From the NCBI GenBank assembly GCA_036172665.1, contig CM069870.1:22852001-22916000 (forward strand): a DNA stretch of 64,000 nucleotides, in the 5' to 3' direction. Below, piece by piece: positions 23,041 through 36,544 of the stretch (its first letter is position 1; each line of letters starts with the position of its first letter). Under the pieces are notes generated by a model that was given only the letters and a program-made list of their open reading frames with translations, was not told the DNA's origin and did no database searches. A program made the position numbers and the translations under genes. The DNA comes from Prosopocoilus inquinatus (Eukaryota; Arthropoda; Insecta; Coleoptera; Lucanidae).

Positions 23041-24171
23041 GCTCTGGGTAACATTCTTTCTCTCTCATGTAAATTATTTTGCGCATTTTGCTTTCCATTT
23101 TAAACGCCCAAAATGCACTCGCGATACAGTTTCTGAACGCACCTCTGCAGAATAAAACAAAGGATGTACTTAAGACAAAGCCTTGCGTTGTTAACTTTAC
23201 GTTGCGGAGGACTTAAGTGTGCGCCTAACACACTTTTTCAGAACAAACTGAAGCAGATCTTAGCGTATTTTTGCACATAATTTAAATTTATGACAGCACC
23301 ATAATAACTCTTCTGTGCATTTTTCTTTCTCCTGTCTAAAATTTCTCGGGAGAATTATTGCCTGACACTCTTAAGTTTATAATGGTCGTCGCACCCGACT
23401 GCACATCGTACATACAATCTCGTTATCCTCGTCATGGCTCGATAATTTTACACATATTATCGTGGCGGACGTCTAGAATTCTGCGAGAAATATTATTACT
23501 ACACTACCACATCATGCCTTCAAATTTTGCTTCTTCGAACTTGCCTCACAAAGAAAAACGTAAACGCTGGGTTCAGACCTTTGTGTTACTTCAGTTAGAA
23601 GTTGAACAAAGACGATCATTATTTTTAATATTCTTCGAGTATCACAATGTTTTCGTCAAAGAATGAATAACAAGAACTTTATTTTGTAGTCGAGTCGATC
23701 TCTTTGATCTTCGACGGGTAGCTTTAAGAGGACCCTACATATACACTGTGTCCACATTTCGATGCTCACCATTGGCATCTCGGTTATTAGAAGATATAGA
23801 GCAACGGTTAGATGGGGAATGTTTTGCAGAATTCAACGCTCGCGACAAATCTCATTTCAAATTCACCATAACTTTTTTAAATTTTAAGATAATTTAAGAA
23901 AACCAAAATTTGACGATTTCAATATTCCTCAATAACTCGATAACACCTGATGTGACCTCTTCTAAACTTTTACATTGTTGAGACACTTTTTTAAGACAAA
24001 GTTTTTGATGCAAACAGAAACCGCCGATTGTCATTTGTTTTCAAGTTACTAACGCGAACTTTTGTTTTTCATGTGGCACCCATATTATGTTTTTGGTTAG
24101 TTAGATAGTCTTTAAAAAGAGCTTTTCAACGATGTATAACATACCCGAAAAAAATTTATTTTTAGGGGATA

Positions 24172-25195
24172 TACCGGGTGTAATCAAATTAGTTTCACAT
24201 ATTAATACTGCAAGTTCCTCGTCATGTAAGAGAATTAATGCCGCAATTATCGTTGATCTAACTCAAAAATAAAAAAATGACCTACTAAAGGAGCGTTGGT
24301 ACATTTGTTTGAGAAATTCTGATCAATCGTGCGTAGACATCATTAAATAAAACTCCAGCAAAAGTCAAGGTCAAGTGCTTGATCGCATTTTTAAAAGCTG
24401 TGATGTTTTGTGTAAACACAATATCAAATTCATAGTGTCTCGGTGGTTGCCCACTTTTGCAATTTGATTAAAGAAGACCATTTTAAATCTACTCTGACTG
24501 ATTATATGGAATTAAATTTGTTTTATTAGATAATCGACAATAATTAGATTTTAGTGTGAATCACATAAACATAAACTTTATTCTTTATTGAATAACTAAA
24601 GAGTCTTCAATAACGACAAGACTAAATAAATAAATAAATACGTAAAATGAACAAGCATTCGACAATAATTTAAGTTAAAAGATAGATTCTTTGTCAGATA
24701 CTCCTCGATGTCAATTATTTATACAGTGTAAGCAAAACAAAATAATCAAATCATAAATGAAGGGACGATGAATACCGACGTAACTTTTACTTATTGTTAC
24801 ACTTTTGTCAGCAGAAAATTAACTTAATTAATCCAGTAAGTAATGAAACAAACGTGATGGATGTTTATTTTCTTTTGGTATGGAAAGATTTTATTGACCC
24901 AGTGCCCTTCATTTCGATGACGTTTTATTGGTTTATGTTTTATTTATAAACATATAAAATAGCGACATCTTACTATCGCTTTTTGACCTAACATTTATTT
25001 ATAATATAATGTTTTGCTTAGAAAAATCCACACACGATCGGTCAGAGGTTCTCAAACAAAAAGACTCCGGGCCCTTGTGGGGCTTTAATTTCTTACATTT
25101 TTCACCAAAAAAATTAAGATATGCAGAATTCGTTTTCTTAAGTGATGAAGAACTTACAGTTTTAATATGTGAAACTTATTTGATGACAGCCTGTA
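24172..25195. mobile_element. Nested inverted-repeat element, about 1.0 kb
   Basis: The left end TACCGGGTGTAATCAAATTA and the inverse of the right end TACAGGCTGTCATCAAATAA continue into an identical GTTTCACATATTAA, so the terminal repeats are about 35 bp. Insertion at a TA is shown by comparison with the undisturbed opposite arm of the host element. The reverse-strand tract at about 24,953-24,995 matches the segment found at 59,525-59,562. Confidence 0.8.
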
Positions 25196-25312
25196 TATTA
25201 ACAAAAACAAATTAATCCCTTATGAAATTAGTAGACTATGAAATTAAACACTCAATACTGTAAAATAGCGAAACGATATTGACGTAACAGATATTTGGAA
25301 CTACTAAAGCCG

Positions 25313-25857
25313 GCAATACATGTTCCAATAATTTCACGTAAAAATTCATGTAAACAAGTGCATGTATTCATGAATTGTAATTTGCAATACTCGTTTCAAT
25401 TATATTAATAAAAAGATGTTCTGCTAAATAGTAATTTAGAATGTTAATGTTGGTGAAGACGGTAACTCATTAATGCTTCTAACTTCAAGTTATTTTCTTC
25501 GAGCAGCTGGGAATGTTGGATTATATTATCCAGGGTGTCATCCAAATGGAGAGTACGTGGTCATCACTGATTAAACTGTCTTGAAGCTAAAATTATTTAT
25601 AAACATATACCCGCAGAAACTAGCTGAAGTCGTTCTTCTTTCATCTGAACCAACAGCCAACAGCAACAATCAAAGTCACTAGAATTTACTAAAATTTCAC
25701 GTCAAAAACCTTGAGAAATAGAACTTGCTCTTTGTTTTCAATTTTACATGTATAAATTCATGTAATTCTTTTTGCTCGCTATACACGTTGAAAAATAGGT
25801 TTTGTCATAAATTACATGTAAATTTCATGCAATTTATGATCGTCTATAGCGGGCTTT
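25313..25857. mobile_element. Nested MITE with AAAGCCNGC ends
   Basis: The left end AAAGCCGGCAATACATG and the inverse of the right end AAAGCCCGCTATAGACG are inverted. The neighbouring ATTCATG and ACATGTAAATTTCATG words are mirrored as well. No coding region is seen. Confidence 0.6.
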
Positions 25858-25899
25858 TGCAAACGAAAAATACCTGCTTCGAAACAAATTATTAATTCT

Positions 25900-26255
25900 G
25901 ACGACATGCAGAACATCTGGTTCTAGCAGGATGGTTATCTGGCCCATAACAGTCATGACGTACATTTTTTTGAGAGAAATCTTTATTGAGAGTGCTTTCA
26001 AATAATGGACTAGTACAATTGTTTGCGAGATCGCCCGACCTTACTCCCCTTGACTTTCATTTATGGGTACCACTAAAAACGAGGTATTTAATTTTGCACC
26101 GCCAAAAGCTCGGGGAATTTTAAAACAAAGAATTCTGGATGTGCTGAGATCATTAAACGAAAACACACTTTCTAGTGTCTGAAACTTTGTTAGATTAAGG
26201 TGTCAAAAGTGTGTAGAACAGAATGGTCGTCATGTTGAACAGTTTCTTTAAGTCA
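25900..26255 (+). pseudogene. Broken Tc1/mariner-superfamily transposase, C-terminal part
   Basis: Frames here read QNIWF, a TAG stop, then QDGYLAHNSHDV, which matches the second catalytic Asp block (WFQQDGAPAHNS-like) of insect IS630/mariner-type transposases. A shifted frame gives FARSPDLTPLDFHLW, the third catalytic block, followed by a LKQRILDVLRSLNENTLSSV-like helix and CQKCVEQNGRHVEQFL. Several stops and frameshifts are present. The N-terminal DNA-binding part is not recognisable. Confidence 0.75.
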
Positions 26256-26845
26256 ACCTGAACTCTTAGTACGCTTTCTTTACTTTTTTTCTTTTATGAC
26301 TTTTATTGTCATTTCGTTATTTTACAGCATAGTTAGCATATCTTTAAGCTTTCTCATTGGTGTTTAATTCCATAGCCTACTAATTTCATAAGAGATGAAT
26401 TTATGTTTTTGTTAATATCTCCCCTAAAAATATAAATTTTTTGGGTACGTTATACACCGTTGAAAAGCTCTTTTTTTTCTAACTAACTGAAAACCTAATA
26501 TGGGTGCCATATGATGAACAAAAATTAGCGCTAATAACTTGAAAACAAATGACAATCGGAGGTTTCTGTTTGCATCAAAAACTGTCTTAAAAAAGTGCTT
26601 GAACAATGTAAAAGTTTAGAAGAGGTCACATCAGGTATTATCGAGTTATTGAGGAATATTGAAATTGTCAAATTTTGAATGAAAGTTGTTGCGAGCATTG
26701 AATTCTGCAAAACATTCCCCATTTAACAATTGCTCTATGTCTTCTAATAACCTAGATGCCAATGATGAGCATCGAAATGTGGACACAGTGTATAGGTACT
26801 CTTGTCTGCCTCGTAATTGCAGTCAGCATTCCGAAATCTGTATGT

Positions 26846-26983
26846 AATAGCGTTTTCCACTGGTTGCACTTTCTTGCACTCAGTGCGCACTGAGTGTATC
26901 TCCATCTCGGTTCAGCTTTATGTAATAAAACGAGATAGAGATACACTCAGTTCACACTGGTGCAGCCAGCGGAAAACGCTATT
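26846..26983. repeat. MITE, AATAGCGTTTTCC family, copy 1
   Basis: AATAGCGTTTTCCACTGG at the left and CCAGCGGAAAACGCTATT at the right are inverted. Inside, GAGTGTATCTCCATCTCG is mirrored by CGAGATAGAGATACACTC around a TTTATGTAATAAAA loop. A second copy lies at 59,112-59,237. Confidence 0.85.
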
Positions 26984-29839
26984 AGGTCCTCTTAAGTCTA
27001 CTCGATGATACAGCGTTTTGCTAAATTACGCTTTAGACTTTCGTAAATGTGGTTGGCTTCTTTCTATTTGGAGAGAAGTGGCTCACCTGAAATCGTATTT
27101 GGTCACGTGATAGCACCTCCCTACTGTGATTTCTACTTTTCCTTCCTAATCTGGTAAAACAATTTCAGTTCAGTAGCACCCCGTATGTCAGTGAATATTA
27201 AAAGATTTTATTGTATTGAAATTGTAACATACGCTGTTAAATTTAATTTTCTATAAATTATTGTACAGGATGTTCTAAGAATGCGTTCTCGGGCAATATT
27301 TCCGTAACTACTGAAGACGCAAAAAAAGTTTCAGGACATTCATGATTTGAATTTTAGAGGTCTACAACATAAAATTGTTTTCATCATCTCTCCTCGTCTT
27401 TGTCGTTATGTGAATGGAGATGTAAAAAGGAGAGACCCCGTTTTCTTCCTGAGATAATTTCTTCTTCTTTGGCTGAATATTAATCGAGCTGGTCGAAGAT
27501 CGTTGAAATGAAATCGGCTTTTTCCCAACGTTATATTTATTTTTAATTATTCCATATTATTGTATACTAGGTCACTTCGTTATTTTAAATAGAACACCCT
27601 ATATATTTTTACATTTTCGGGTTCTAGACTGAATTTTAATGTGACTCTGTGTACCATATATAGGGTCTAATCTAAACCGTTTTCGCGTTATTCAACTTTT
27701 TAAAAAAATTATCTCTCTTCGAGTACCTCAAACAAATGCAAATATTTTCCGAATAAATAACGTTAGAGACTTGCGGTTTTTTGCAAAAGTTTCGTCTTAA
27801 AAGGCTTTTTCAGTTATACTGTCAAGAAGAAATCCCGGCAACATAAGTTTTTACAAAAAAGAAATTAATATACTTGAGAATATTCAAACTACGATGACTG
27901 ATTTTTTCTTAATGGAATGCCATATAACCTTGACCTACTATTAGATGCGTTATGTAATTCTCTTTTCAATGATATAAGGTTGTCGATATCTGTCGTTAAT
28001 AGTTTTTCAGTATTTAGATTTTTCTTTACGATTTTTAAAAATACCTGAAATATTGAGACATTTGTTAGTTGCTAGTTGGTTACAGAGCAAGCAAATTGTT
28101 TGTTTATCTAAAACTAAACACTCCGTATACGTCAAACTAATTTTAAAATATGCTCCATGCGGTACAGAGAAACTTTCATTTGAAACATTATTTCGTAAAA
28201 TTAATAACTAGAGAGGTATGACAGAATCTGCCTTAAGTGGGATACCCTGTATGTATACCTAGGTTTCAGAAGGTTGACTTTTCAAATGTCTCTGATAAAT
28301 TCATTTCTTACAATTTTCTCTTGTTTGGCCTTAGTGAACACGCTCTTAACGGGTCCGACACTTACTCCAAATCATCCTGTATACTGGCTAAACCCAATAA
28401 GTTGGATTTCTTTTGTATGGAGTTGCATTACATTGCAATCATTTTTTAGTTACACTTATTACAACCATGAACAATAATGTCTGAACAAATACAAAATCCA
28501 ATAAATCGGACCTTTTTTTAATGCCCGGTAACAATAAAGTGAAGCAAAAACTCTCTGTTTTTCTAATGGTTTGTTTGCTCTGCTGACACGTTAACGTCGT
28601 CACGCCCTTTAAATTGAGACCAAAGAAGTTGATGATTTATTTATTCTCTGTTTTTCACGCTCGCAAGCATACTACTTGAAATTGACCGTGATCTAGAAAG
28701 CTATAATAAACTCGCTGTTTAAATCTTTACGCAACAGCCTCATTTATTTAAATAACCGCTCGATTATAATTGCACAACACTGCCTAGGCCAACCTTGCCA
28801 AGGATGGATTTATTTATTTTCGCTTTTTTTTTCAATGTACAGATAGAGAGATATGCGATAAAGCAAGCTGTTATATAATGAGGTTAATTCTGCAATAATA
28901 AATGCACGCGTACATATTTCAGACATTCCGTAATCATAACTTACATAGTTAGAGGTTCGAATTTTTATTATTCACGACCTAGAGTCGAAAGAAAATCGTC
29001 ACAGAAATAATATAGTATTTCTCTCTAGGGAGTAAAAGTGATATAAGTGATCTGTGATGATAACCAGGGGCAAGAAATCGGCCCACTTGTTCCGCGAGTA
29101 GTACGAAAATTTAGTATTCCGACTGTATTAGTTCTGATGCCCACAGTAATTTCTGCACCCCATTCCCTCCCACTTAACAGCAACAATTTAGATGCATCGG
29201 AGCCGCGGAAGGAGTAAATAGTACATTCGACGTAAAAAGCATCCAACATTAATTAAGTGGGTCGAATTCGTTTGCCGGGTAATAACATAGTCCTTAGGGA
29301 ATCTTCATTGCATTTACTCTTTTAATGTTTCGGACATGTCATCCAATTAACTTCTGCGTTCTAATCCAGTACATATTAAGTACATAAATAGATTTGGAAA
29401 CTTAATCTGTACTTACATGGTGATTTTTCCCTAGTGACTTAAGGTATAACTCTTAATTGAAAGTCTTGAAATCTAAAATGTTTTAAAATGTTACAATCGC
29501 AGAAGTCTACAGAGACGATGAAATGGCCAAGTTCTGTTTTTACGGGAAACGGGACCATATGCTAGCACCAATATGGCGTTTTCGACAGGAAGGTATTCAG
29601 GAATTTAAGCGCACCCACTTTCGTCAATATGTTTGCATGCGGCAATCTTGCGCCATATTTTATTATTTGCCTTAAAACTAAATTAAACCACTTGAATTTG
29701 ATTTTACTGCAGGAATAAAAAACAGGATCAATTCTATTGTCCATTTGACAGAAGGAACACAGTATACACACCAGTGTAGCGGAACGGAGATCGTTTTCTT
29801 GTAGGTAAAACAGCGATCTCTAACTGATGCCTTTCTTTA
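26984..29839. other. No recognised gene
   Basis: Short ORFs on either strand have no known motif. Lone transposon-end-like words occur at about 27,266 (GTACAGGATGTTC) and 27,591 (GAACACCCTATA), which could be the two ends of a short element. No transposase is seen. Confidence 0.4.
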
Positions 29840-31725
29840 TTCACTGCTTCGAATTAATCAACTTTTTCTTTTTTTTTTCTATTAATTTTACTATATTTTC
29901 GGCAATTTTTGTTTCTCTTTCGTAAACATTGCGATCGTCACATGCACTTTCCCTTCGTAAAATTTACTACGATCGTCACTTGATTTTCTTTCTCTTTATT
30001 TAAGTTATCGGTTTTCTCTTTTCCTTTTTGCATATTATAATTAGATTTTCCAGTAGACGACAAAGTGTTATTTCTTCGTTTTTATTTGTGACGTCCGCAT
30101 TTTTTGAAAACGATTTCTTTCGTCAATGATTGCGATCGTCACTTGTTTTTTTTTCTATCTTTAAAAAAAATCCATTCGAATCTGGTTTCTCGATGTTTTC
30201 CATTTTTTCTTCTGATTTTTAGTTTGTCTATCATCATCATCATTTTTCCAGAAATTAAATGGTTTTAATTTCTTTGGAATTTTTTCCATTTCGATTATTT
30301 CTTTTGTTTTTGATTGTTTCCTTTTTTTACTCTTTTTCTTTTCTTTGTAACTTTTTGTACTGTATTGTGTTGTATTCTTTTTATGAAATGTGCGTTGCAG
30401 TTCGTTTTCTTTATTTCCTTTCTTATTTTTTTTGGGCAATTTTTAATCTATGATTTGTTTAGTTTTTTTTAACGCTCGTCCGATGCAAAAACGAGAGAAA
30501 CTTGACTGTTTTGCGCATAATTTGAAAAATTTTATTATTGTTAATTCAATTTTTGACGTAAACAATTGATGTACCATTGTTTTTTCTTGTATTAGATTTA
30601 GTTTGATTTTTATCTTTTGTTTTTTCCTTTTGTTTGATTTTATTTGACACGATTCTGTTTTTAATAACCTAATCAATTGATCGTCTTTTGTTTTTTTTTC
30701 TTGCGTTGGATTTGATTTTAACTTTAATTTGACTTTATTTTATTTTTAATATAATTGATCCACCTTTGTTTTTTTTCTATTATTAGATTACATTTGATTT
30801 GTTTTTACTTTTCAACTGTCGGTTTATCATCTTTTGTTTGATTTTATTTGAAATGATTTTATTTTTTTATTAATTAAGTGATCGTCTTTTGTTTTTGTTT
30901 TCACTTACTCGATTTGTGTTTAACTTTAATTTGACGCTTTAATTTATTTGACTTATTTAATTCAATTTTTAGCATAATCAATTGATCGACCTTTGTTTTT
31001 TCTTTTATTCAGTTTAATTTGTCTTGTTTTCATTTTTTAACTGTCAGTTTAATATCTTTTGTTTTTTTTTCTTTTGTTCAATCTTACTCGACACGATTTT
31101 ATTGTTTAATTATCAAGTGATCGTCTTTTGTTTTTTCTTTAGCTCGATTTGAGTTTATTTTATTTTACGTCTTAATTGCGCCTATTGATCGCCGTTTTTG
31201 TTTTCTCTAGTCTTCGATTTGACTTTATTTTTCTTTTGCTCGTCGGTTTTTGTGTCGTTTGACTTATTATTGGTACGCAGTTTTTATTCTTGCGCTCTTA
31301 GTTCTTCGACGATCGTCTTTTGGTTTTGTTTTATTTATTTTATTTCTGTCAATTTGTCATCTTTTGTTTGATTTTATTTGTCGCGATTTCATTCTTTTAA
31401 TCAATCAATCGATCGTCTTTTGTTTTCTTTCCTTTTACTTGATTTGAATTTAATTGAAATTTATTTGATTCAATCTTAACGTAATCAATTAATCGATCTT
31501 GGTTTTTTGTTTTCTTTTATTCGATTTCAGTTGATTTGTTTTCATTTTGTTAACCGTGTCGTTTGACTCATTGTTAGTTTTACGCAATTTTCATTTTCGT
31601 CCTTAGTTTATCGATGATCGTTTTCATCTTTTGTTTTCGTTTGTATCTTTTGTTTTCGTCTTTTTTTTTCTCGTCGTCATCGACCCCAAGCGGTCGACAT
31701 CGACTCCGTTAGAATCCCCTGTTTT
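29840..31725. repeat. T-rich diverged satellite, about 220-bp period
   Basis: The words GATCGTCTTTTGTTTT and CGATTTGATTTTATTT recur at roughly 210-240 base intervals (near 30,680, 30,890, 31,120 and 31,410). The block ends at about 31,720 with CTCCGTTAGAATCCCCTG. Its inverse, CAGGGGATTCTAACGGAG, resembles a hAT terminal repeat, and a similar end (CCCGTTGGGAACCCCTGG) closes the T-rich tract near 51,229. The ORFs here are low-complexity artefacts. Confidence 0.7.
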
Positions 31726-31794
31726 AAATCAATACATTACAATACAATTATTTCTTGTTTTTTTTAAGTTTAATTTTAACTTTACTTAATATTT

Positions 31795-32235
31795 ACAAGA
31801 ACCATTACTAACAATATCAGATATTGTCATAAAAATTAAAATAGTATACAGGGTGTAGCAAAACAGCACGCCTAGCATAGTACACATATATAGTATAATC
31901 GATTTTCTTGTCGTAAATACTGGTGTTCTAAAGTAAAATAAATAAATTTTTCGAATGCGTAACACGCAAAATAATAATTCTTTTTTTTTAATTTATGCCA
32001 GAAGATAACAGCCAGAACTATTACAAACAGTATCGGAAAATGTCGTAAAAATGTATAACACTAAAAATATATACAGGGTGTAACAAAACAGTGTGCTTAA
32101 CATAGTATACAAACATACTACACAATCGATCTTGTCCTGTCATAAATACTGCAGTTCTGAAATAAAATAAATCCGTAAAAATATAACATACAAAGTAATA
32201 AATTTTGAATTTATGCGAAAAGATAGCAAAACAAC
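31795..32235. repeat. Two-copy tandem repeat, about 222 bp
   Basis: Each copy has AGAACNATTAC(T/A)AACA, a TATACAGGGTGTA(G/A)CAAAACAG block (31,849 and 32,071), ACAATCGAT/ATAATCGAT and a TAAATACTG(G/C)(T/A)GTTCT block in the same order. Confidence 0.8.
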
Positions 32236-33252
32236 AGGCAATAAATTTATTAAGTGAATAGGGAATTAGTTTAATTTATTATTTAAGTCGGTTATAATTC
32301 ACAATTACAATAATTTATTCGGGAGCGCAATTTACGATGTCTATTTCCGGTGAAACCGGATTTAGCCGTAATAAATACCGCGTACAAAAAAAAACAAATA
32401 CGCGAGAGTTTCTTCAGGCGCAAATATTTTGAAAAGACGTTCTTCATTTATTATTTTATCGACTGTATGTGCATCTCGGACGAACCCATATCTGACGACT
32501 TCAAGTTGTATGTATGTAGTACATACATGTATGAAAGAATTTTAATTTTTTTTCCAACTTGGTGGTGTGCACCGACTGCATTTTAATGGTAATACGTTTC
32601 TGTTGCATCACTGTCTATTTATAAACGTTTTCCAGTTTTAGCTCGTTTTGTTAATAAATAACGACGTGCTGTTTGACCTTTTTTTTTTTTTAAATGCTCG
32701 GTGAAGCCATACTACACATGTTTACCTTTTGTGACATTTCACTGAAATTCACCGAACGACAATAGGTATTGTACAATTTGTAGGTCAGTCAAGTTAATAG
32801 TACTGAATGACATTGATTGTTTCCGAAAAGCTAATACATAATATACTAAAATAGAATTTGTTTGTTGAGCTCGTTAAATATTCATTTTGTGGACTGGCGC
32901 ATGGCGTCTACACAGGTTTTTTCTTTCTATAAGTAGAAGTGAACGACAGGCGACCATCTAATTCATTTAACCTTGGTAGTTTGAGAATGAATAATTTAGT
33001 TTAGAATCAAATTGATTTTCTTTATTTTTTTTTTGCATTTTCGAAATTGTTTAATCTCTTTTCGTGTAACATTTGTGGCATTAATATCTATACAGCCCTG
33101 CCATATGTCGGAATATATTCTACCTTCTTTCCAAGTTGAAATTGTATATACCTCCTTCGCTATTCCCTTTTTTGTTTTTGTTTTTGTTTTTGTTTTTTTT
33201 TTCAACGATGTGGTGCGTAGGTAACTATTTTCTCGGGATGGTGAGAATAAGA
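32236..33252. other. No recognised gene
   Basis: AT-rich DNA. The overlapping ORFs at 32,996-33,224 arise from TTTTTG runs. No other feature is seen. Confidence 0.4.
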
Positions 33253-35644
33253 AACTCTGTAGTAGTGACCTACAATACCGAAATTCATGTCAATGCCAGA
33301 GTCGTTTAACAGACGGGCGCTTCTTATTTCAAAAATACCGGGTATTTCATATTAGCCGGTCTATTTCATATACAGGGTGTATCAATAGTGCGTATTCGGT
33401 AGATAGCGCCTATATTAATGCAGATTTTTAAAATCTGTTTTCGCTATTACTCACCTATAGTATAGATGCATGATTTAAAATTAGCTACAATTATACACAG
33501 TGTTCCGTGTGGCTCTGCCAGACCAAAGTTTTGTTTTTTTTTTAATGGAACATACTGTATATTATGGTTTATTATCGATTCGTCTTTAAGAGTAAATAAA
33601 TTTATTATAAGGATGTTATGTACCTAAACCTTATAGTTTTGAGATATTGACATTTCAATGTAAAAAAATGCTATTATTTGATGTTTTACAGATCAGATGT
33701 TTATTAAAATTCTTCATTTAAATTTTAGAGTAACATTACATAATCTATGTGGAATAGAAAACAATTTCCATCTCGAACATATTCCTATTATTTTACGCAG
33801 GGTGATTCATAACTCCGATGTTTATTTTACTCGGTTAGTTTAAATGGAACATCCTCTATTTTATAACTGAATTTACTAGGTCTTTGATTAAGCTTTACGA
33901 TAATGTAGGGTTCAGTATGTGTTACACAACAAACCTACATACAGTAAAATGTCAAATCGTAGACTCATAAATCAGCATTTATTCTATCTTCTAATGGAAT
34001 ATTTTGTCTATAATTTAGTTGATTTTAATTAAAAAATCTTTATTGAGACTGTTTGTACTTTTTAGTCTGTTAAGAATTTACATTTATTTGATCTGTAACA
34101 TAAAAACCCGTATGCATACTTTTATTTAATACTACCATAGCTCCAAGCTTTCTGGTTTGTCGCAGAGTTGTAATGGTTGGTAATTATGATCATTAGGTGT
34201 GACTGCGACCGACTTACTACATGTTTACTTTCTTTGCCTTACAAACCAGGGAAATGCAGAAACACCAGTTCGAAGCAAATTCCACCAAATAATAACCGAC
34301 AAAAATTCCATCTCTCACATAGAACATGCACTGGCAATGGGGATCGAATCCACGCCTGAAGATGCCCGCCCCCCTCCAAGTGTCGGTTCCGTTGCCAGCA
34401 AAACTAATGCTTAACTCCTAAAATTTTAATTTTAATTTTATCGATACTATCTGATTATTTTAAATAAGATAACACCCAACAACAATAACAATACCAATAA
34501 AGGTACCAATAAAGATACCAATAAAAAGAACAGTAATAATATAAATGACTATAATAGTTGATATAAATGTGAATCAATCTGCTTGTGATAGAAAACGATG
34601 TAAAGAGCACCACGGTTATCACTTTGAAAATTTTCTATGTTGTTATTAATGTTAAATCAGTTGTTATTATTATTATTATTATAGTTATAATTTTACAGTT
34701 ATTTTCATTGGTATTGTTATTGTCATTTATTGCATTCCTTAGCGTTACTTAATCTTACTTAAAATAATCAGGCAATGTTGCTAAAATAAAAATGAAGTAT
34801 GCATATTGTCTGTGATGTCATAAATCAAATGAATGTTATTTATAACAGACTAGAAACTAGAAACAGACTCAATACAGATTTTCTAAATAAAATCAACGAT
34901 ATTATAGACAAAATATTCCATTAGAAGATGGAATAATGCCGTTTTATGAATTAATAAATTTGACATCTTACTGTGTGTAGGTTTGTTGTGTAACACATAC
35001 TGAACCCTATATCATTGTAAAGCTTAATCAAAGACCTATTAAATTCAGTCATAAAATATAGGCTGTTCCATTTAAACTAACCGAGTAAAATAAACGTCGG
35101 TGTTATGAATCACCTGTGTAAAATATGTTCGAGATGGAAATTGTTTTCTGTTGCGTAGAGGTTATGTAACGTCACTGTAAAATTTAAATGCCGAATTTTT
35201 AAACATCTTATCTGTAAAACGTCAAATAGCATTTTTTTACATTGAAATGTCAATATCACAAAAACTATTAGGCTTGGGTAACCATCCTTATAATAAATTT
35301 ATCTACTCTTAAGGACAAATCGAAAATAATAAAAAAATACAGTATGTTCCATTTAAAAAGACACAACTTTGGTCTGGCAGAGCCACATGGAAGACTCTGT
35401 ATAATTGTAGCTGAATTTAAATCATGCATCTATACCATAGGTTAGTAATAGCGAAAACAGATTTTAAAAATCTGCAGTAATATAGGCGCTATCTACCGAA
35501 TACGCACTATTGATCGACCCTGTATATGAAATAAACGGCTAATATAGAATACCCGGTATTTATGAAATAATAAGCGCCGTCTGTTAAACGACTCTGGCAT
35601 TAACATGAGTTTCGGTATTGTAGGTCAGTACTACAGACGTTCTT
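33253..35644. mobile_element. 2.4-kb inverted-repeat element with arms of about 750 bp
   Basis: The left part (33,253 to about 34,035) and the right part (about 34,915 to 35,644) are inverted copies. TACAGGGTGTATCAATAGTG at 33,371 and its inverse ending at 35,524 mark transposon-type ends, yet the mirrored similarity continues about 120 bp further out on both sides through GTCGTTTAACAGACG. The 0.9-kb centre has no transposase. A short relative with the same (T)ATTCGGTNGATAGCGCCTAT ends lies at 41,191-41,319. Confidence 0.8.
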
Positions 35645-36544
35645 AGCCGGTAAGATTGCATAACTTTACAGTACATGTACAAAGTTTTCGCGCGGTACCA
35701 GAAAAATGTATTTTGGCGTATTTTTTAAAATAAAAGTGTTTTTTTACACAAAAGTTAGTTTGTTGTAGTGTAGATTAATACAATAGTTGATATTTCACCT
35801 TATTAAATCAGAATGTTTCACATTTTCCCTTATTTCATATCACCCAACTGACTATTCCGTATTACCCGTCATTTTAAATCATATCATGAAAATGCAGTTT
35901 CTTTAATTTGTTACAGAATTTTCCCAAAAAATAACTATTTCTTAAGTTTATTATATGTAACCTATAGAAAACAACATAAAGTATTTTTAATTAAAATATC
36001 TGAGTACTTAGTGTCTTACTTCAGAATTTATGGGTATTCCATATATGCCGACTTTACTCTAATAATATCGTGTGCTGTTTAATAACAACTAGAGGTCGGA
36101 ATCACATATTTTGACGTCAGCAATAAGAGAACGAGCGATTTTTTTTATTTAACGAAAAAAGGCGATTTTATTTTTAATTCTGTTTCATTGCGCATCTTCT
36201 TTTTTCGTAAGGGAACGTTCAGACTTTCAAAAATTTCTTTGGTTTAGTTCTTCATACTGTTCTCCGTCAGATAATGTCGTAGAAATAAATATCTGTTGTT
36301 GAATAGACAGCCCATCAATCAAATCGAAATAGCTTCGCGTCTTCATAATTTGCTTGAAGCAAGGAAGTAGAACGGGTTGGTTAATTCAAACCATTTTCAA
36401 GGCGTCACTGTTTACATGTGTGTCATGTTGATTATAGTGGAGATGTTACTTCACGAGAAAAAATAAATAAAAACGAAACATTAAAATTCATTAAAAATTA
36501 AATTCGGCTCATATTGCTGATGATTTCATAATCGAGGGCGGTAT
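35645..36544. other. No recognised feature
   Basis: AT-rich unique-looking DNA without coding signal or clear repeats. Confidence 0.4.

Larger units (their letters stand above)
23738..26797. mobile_element. 3-kb DNA transposon with about 440-bp inverted repeats, carrying nested elements
   Basis: The left arm (23,738-24,172, continued at 25,196-25,262) and the right arm (about 26,330-26,797) are inverted copies that begin TACACTGTGTCCACATTTCG. The left arm is split by a 1-kb insertion at 24,172-25,195: the AGGGGATA...TTAACAAAAAC sequence is contiguous in the right arm. Between the arms lie a MITE (25,313-25,857) and the 3' part of a broken transposase gene (25,900-26,255). Long inverted repeats plus a Tc1/mariner-like transposase point to an old autonomous element. 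Confidence 0.8.

Noticed and set aside
29025..29249. 74-codon - strand ORF of normal composition
   Set aside because: No known motif, no neighbouring exon and no partner copy; not supportable as a gene.
30161..30676. Lysine-rich ORFs on the - strand
   Set aside because: They lie in the complement of the T-rich satellite and have no domain.
34330..34370. GGGGATCGAATCC, a B-box-like word suggesting a tRNA gene or SINE
   Set aside because: No A box at the right distance and no cloverleaf can be drawn.
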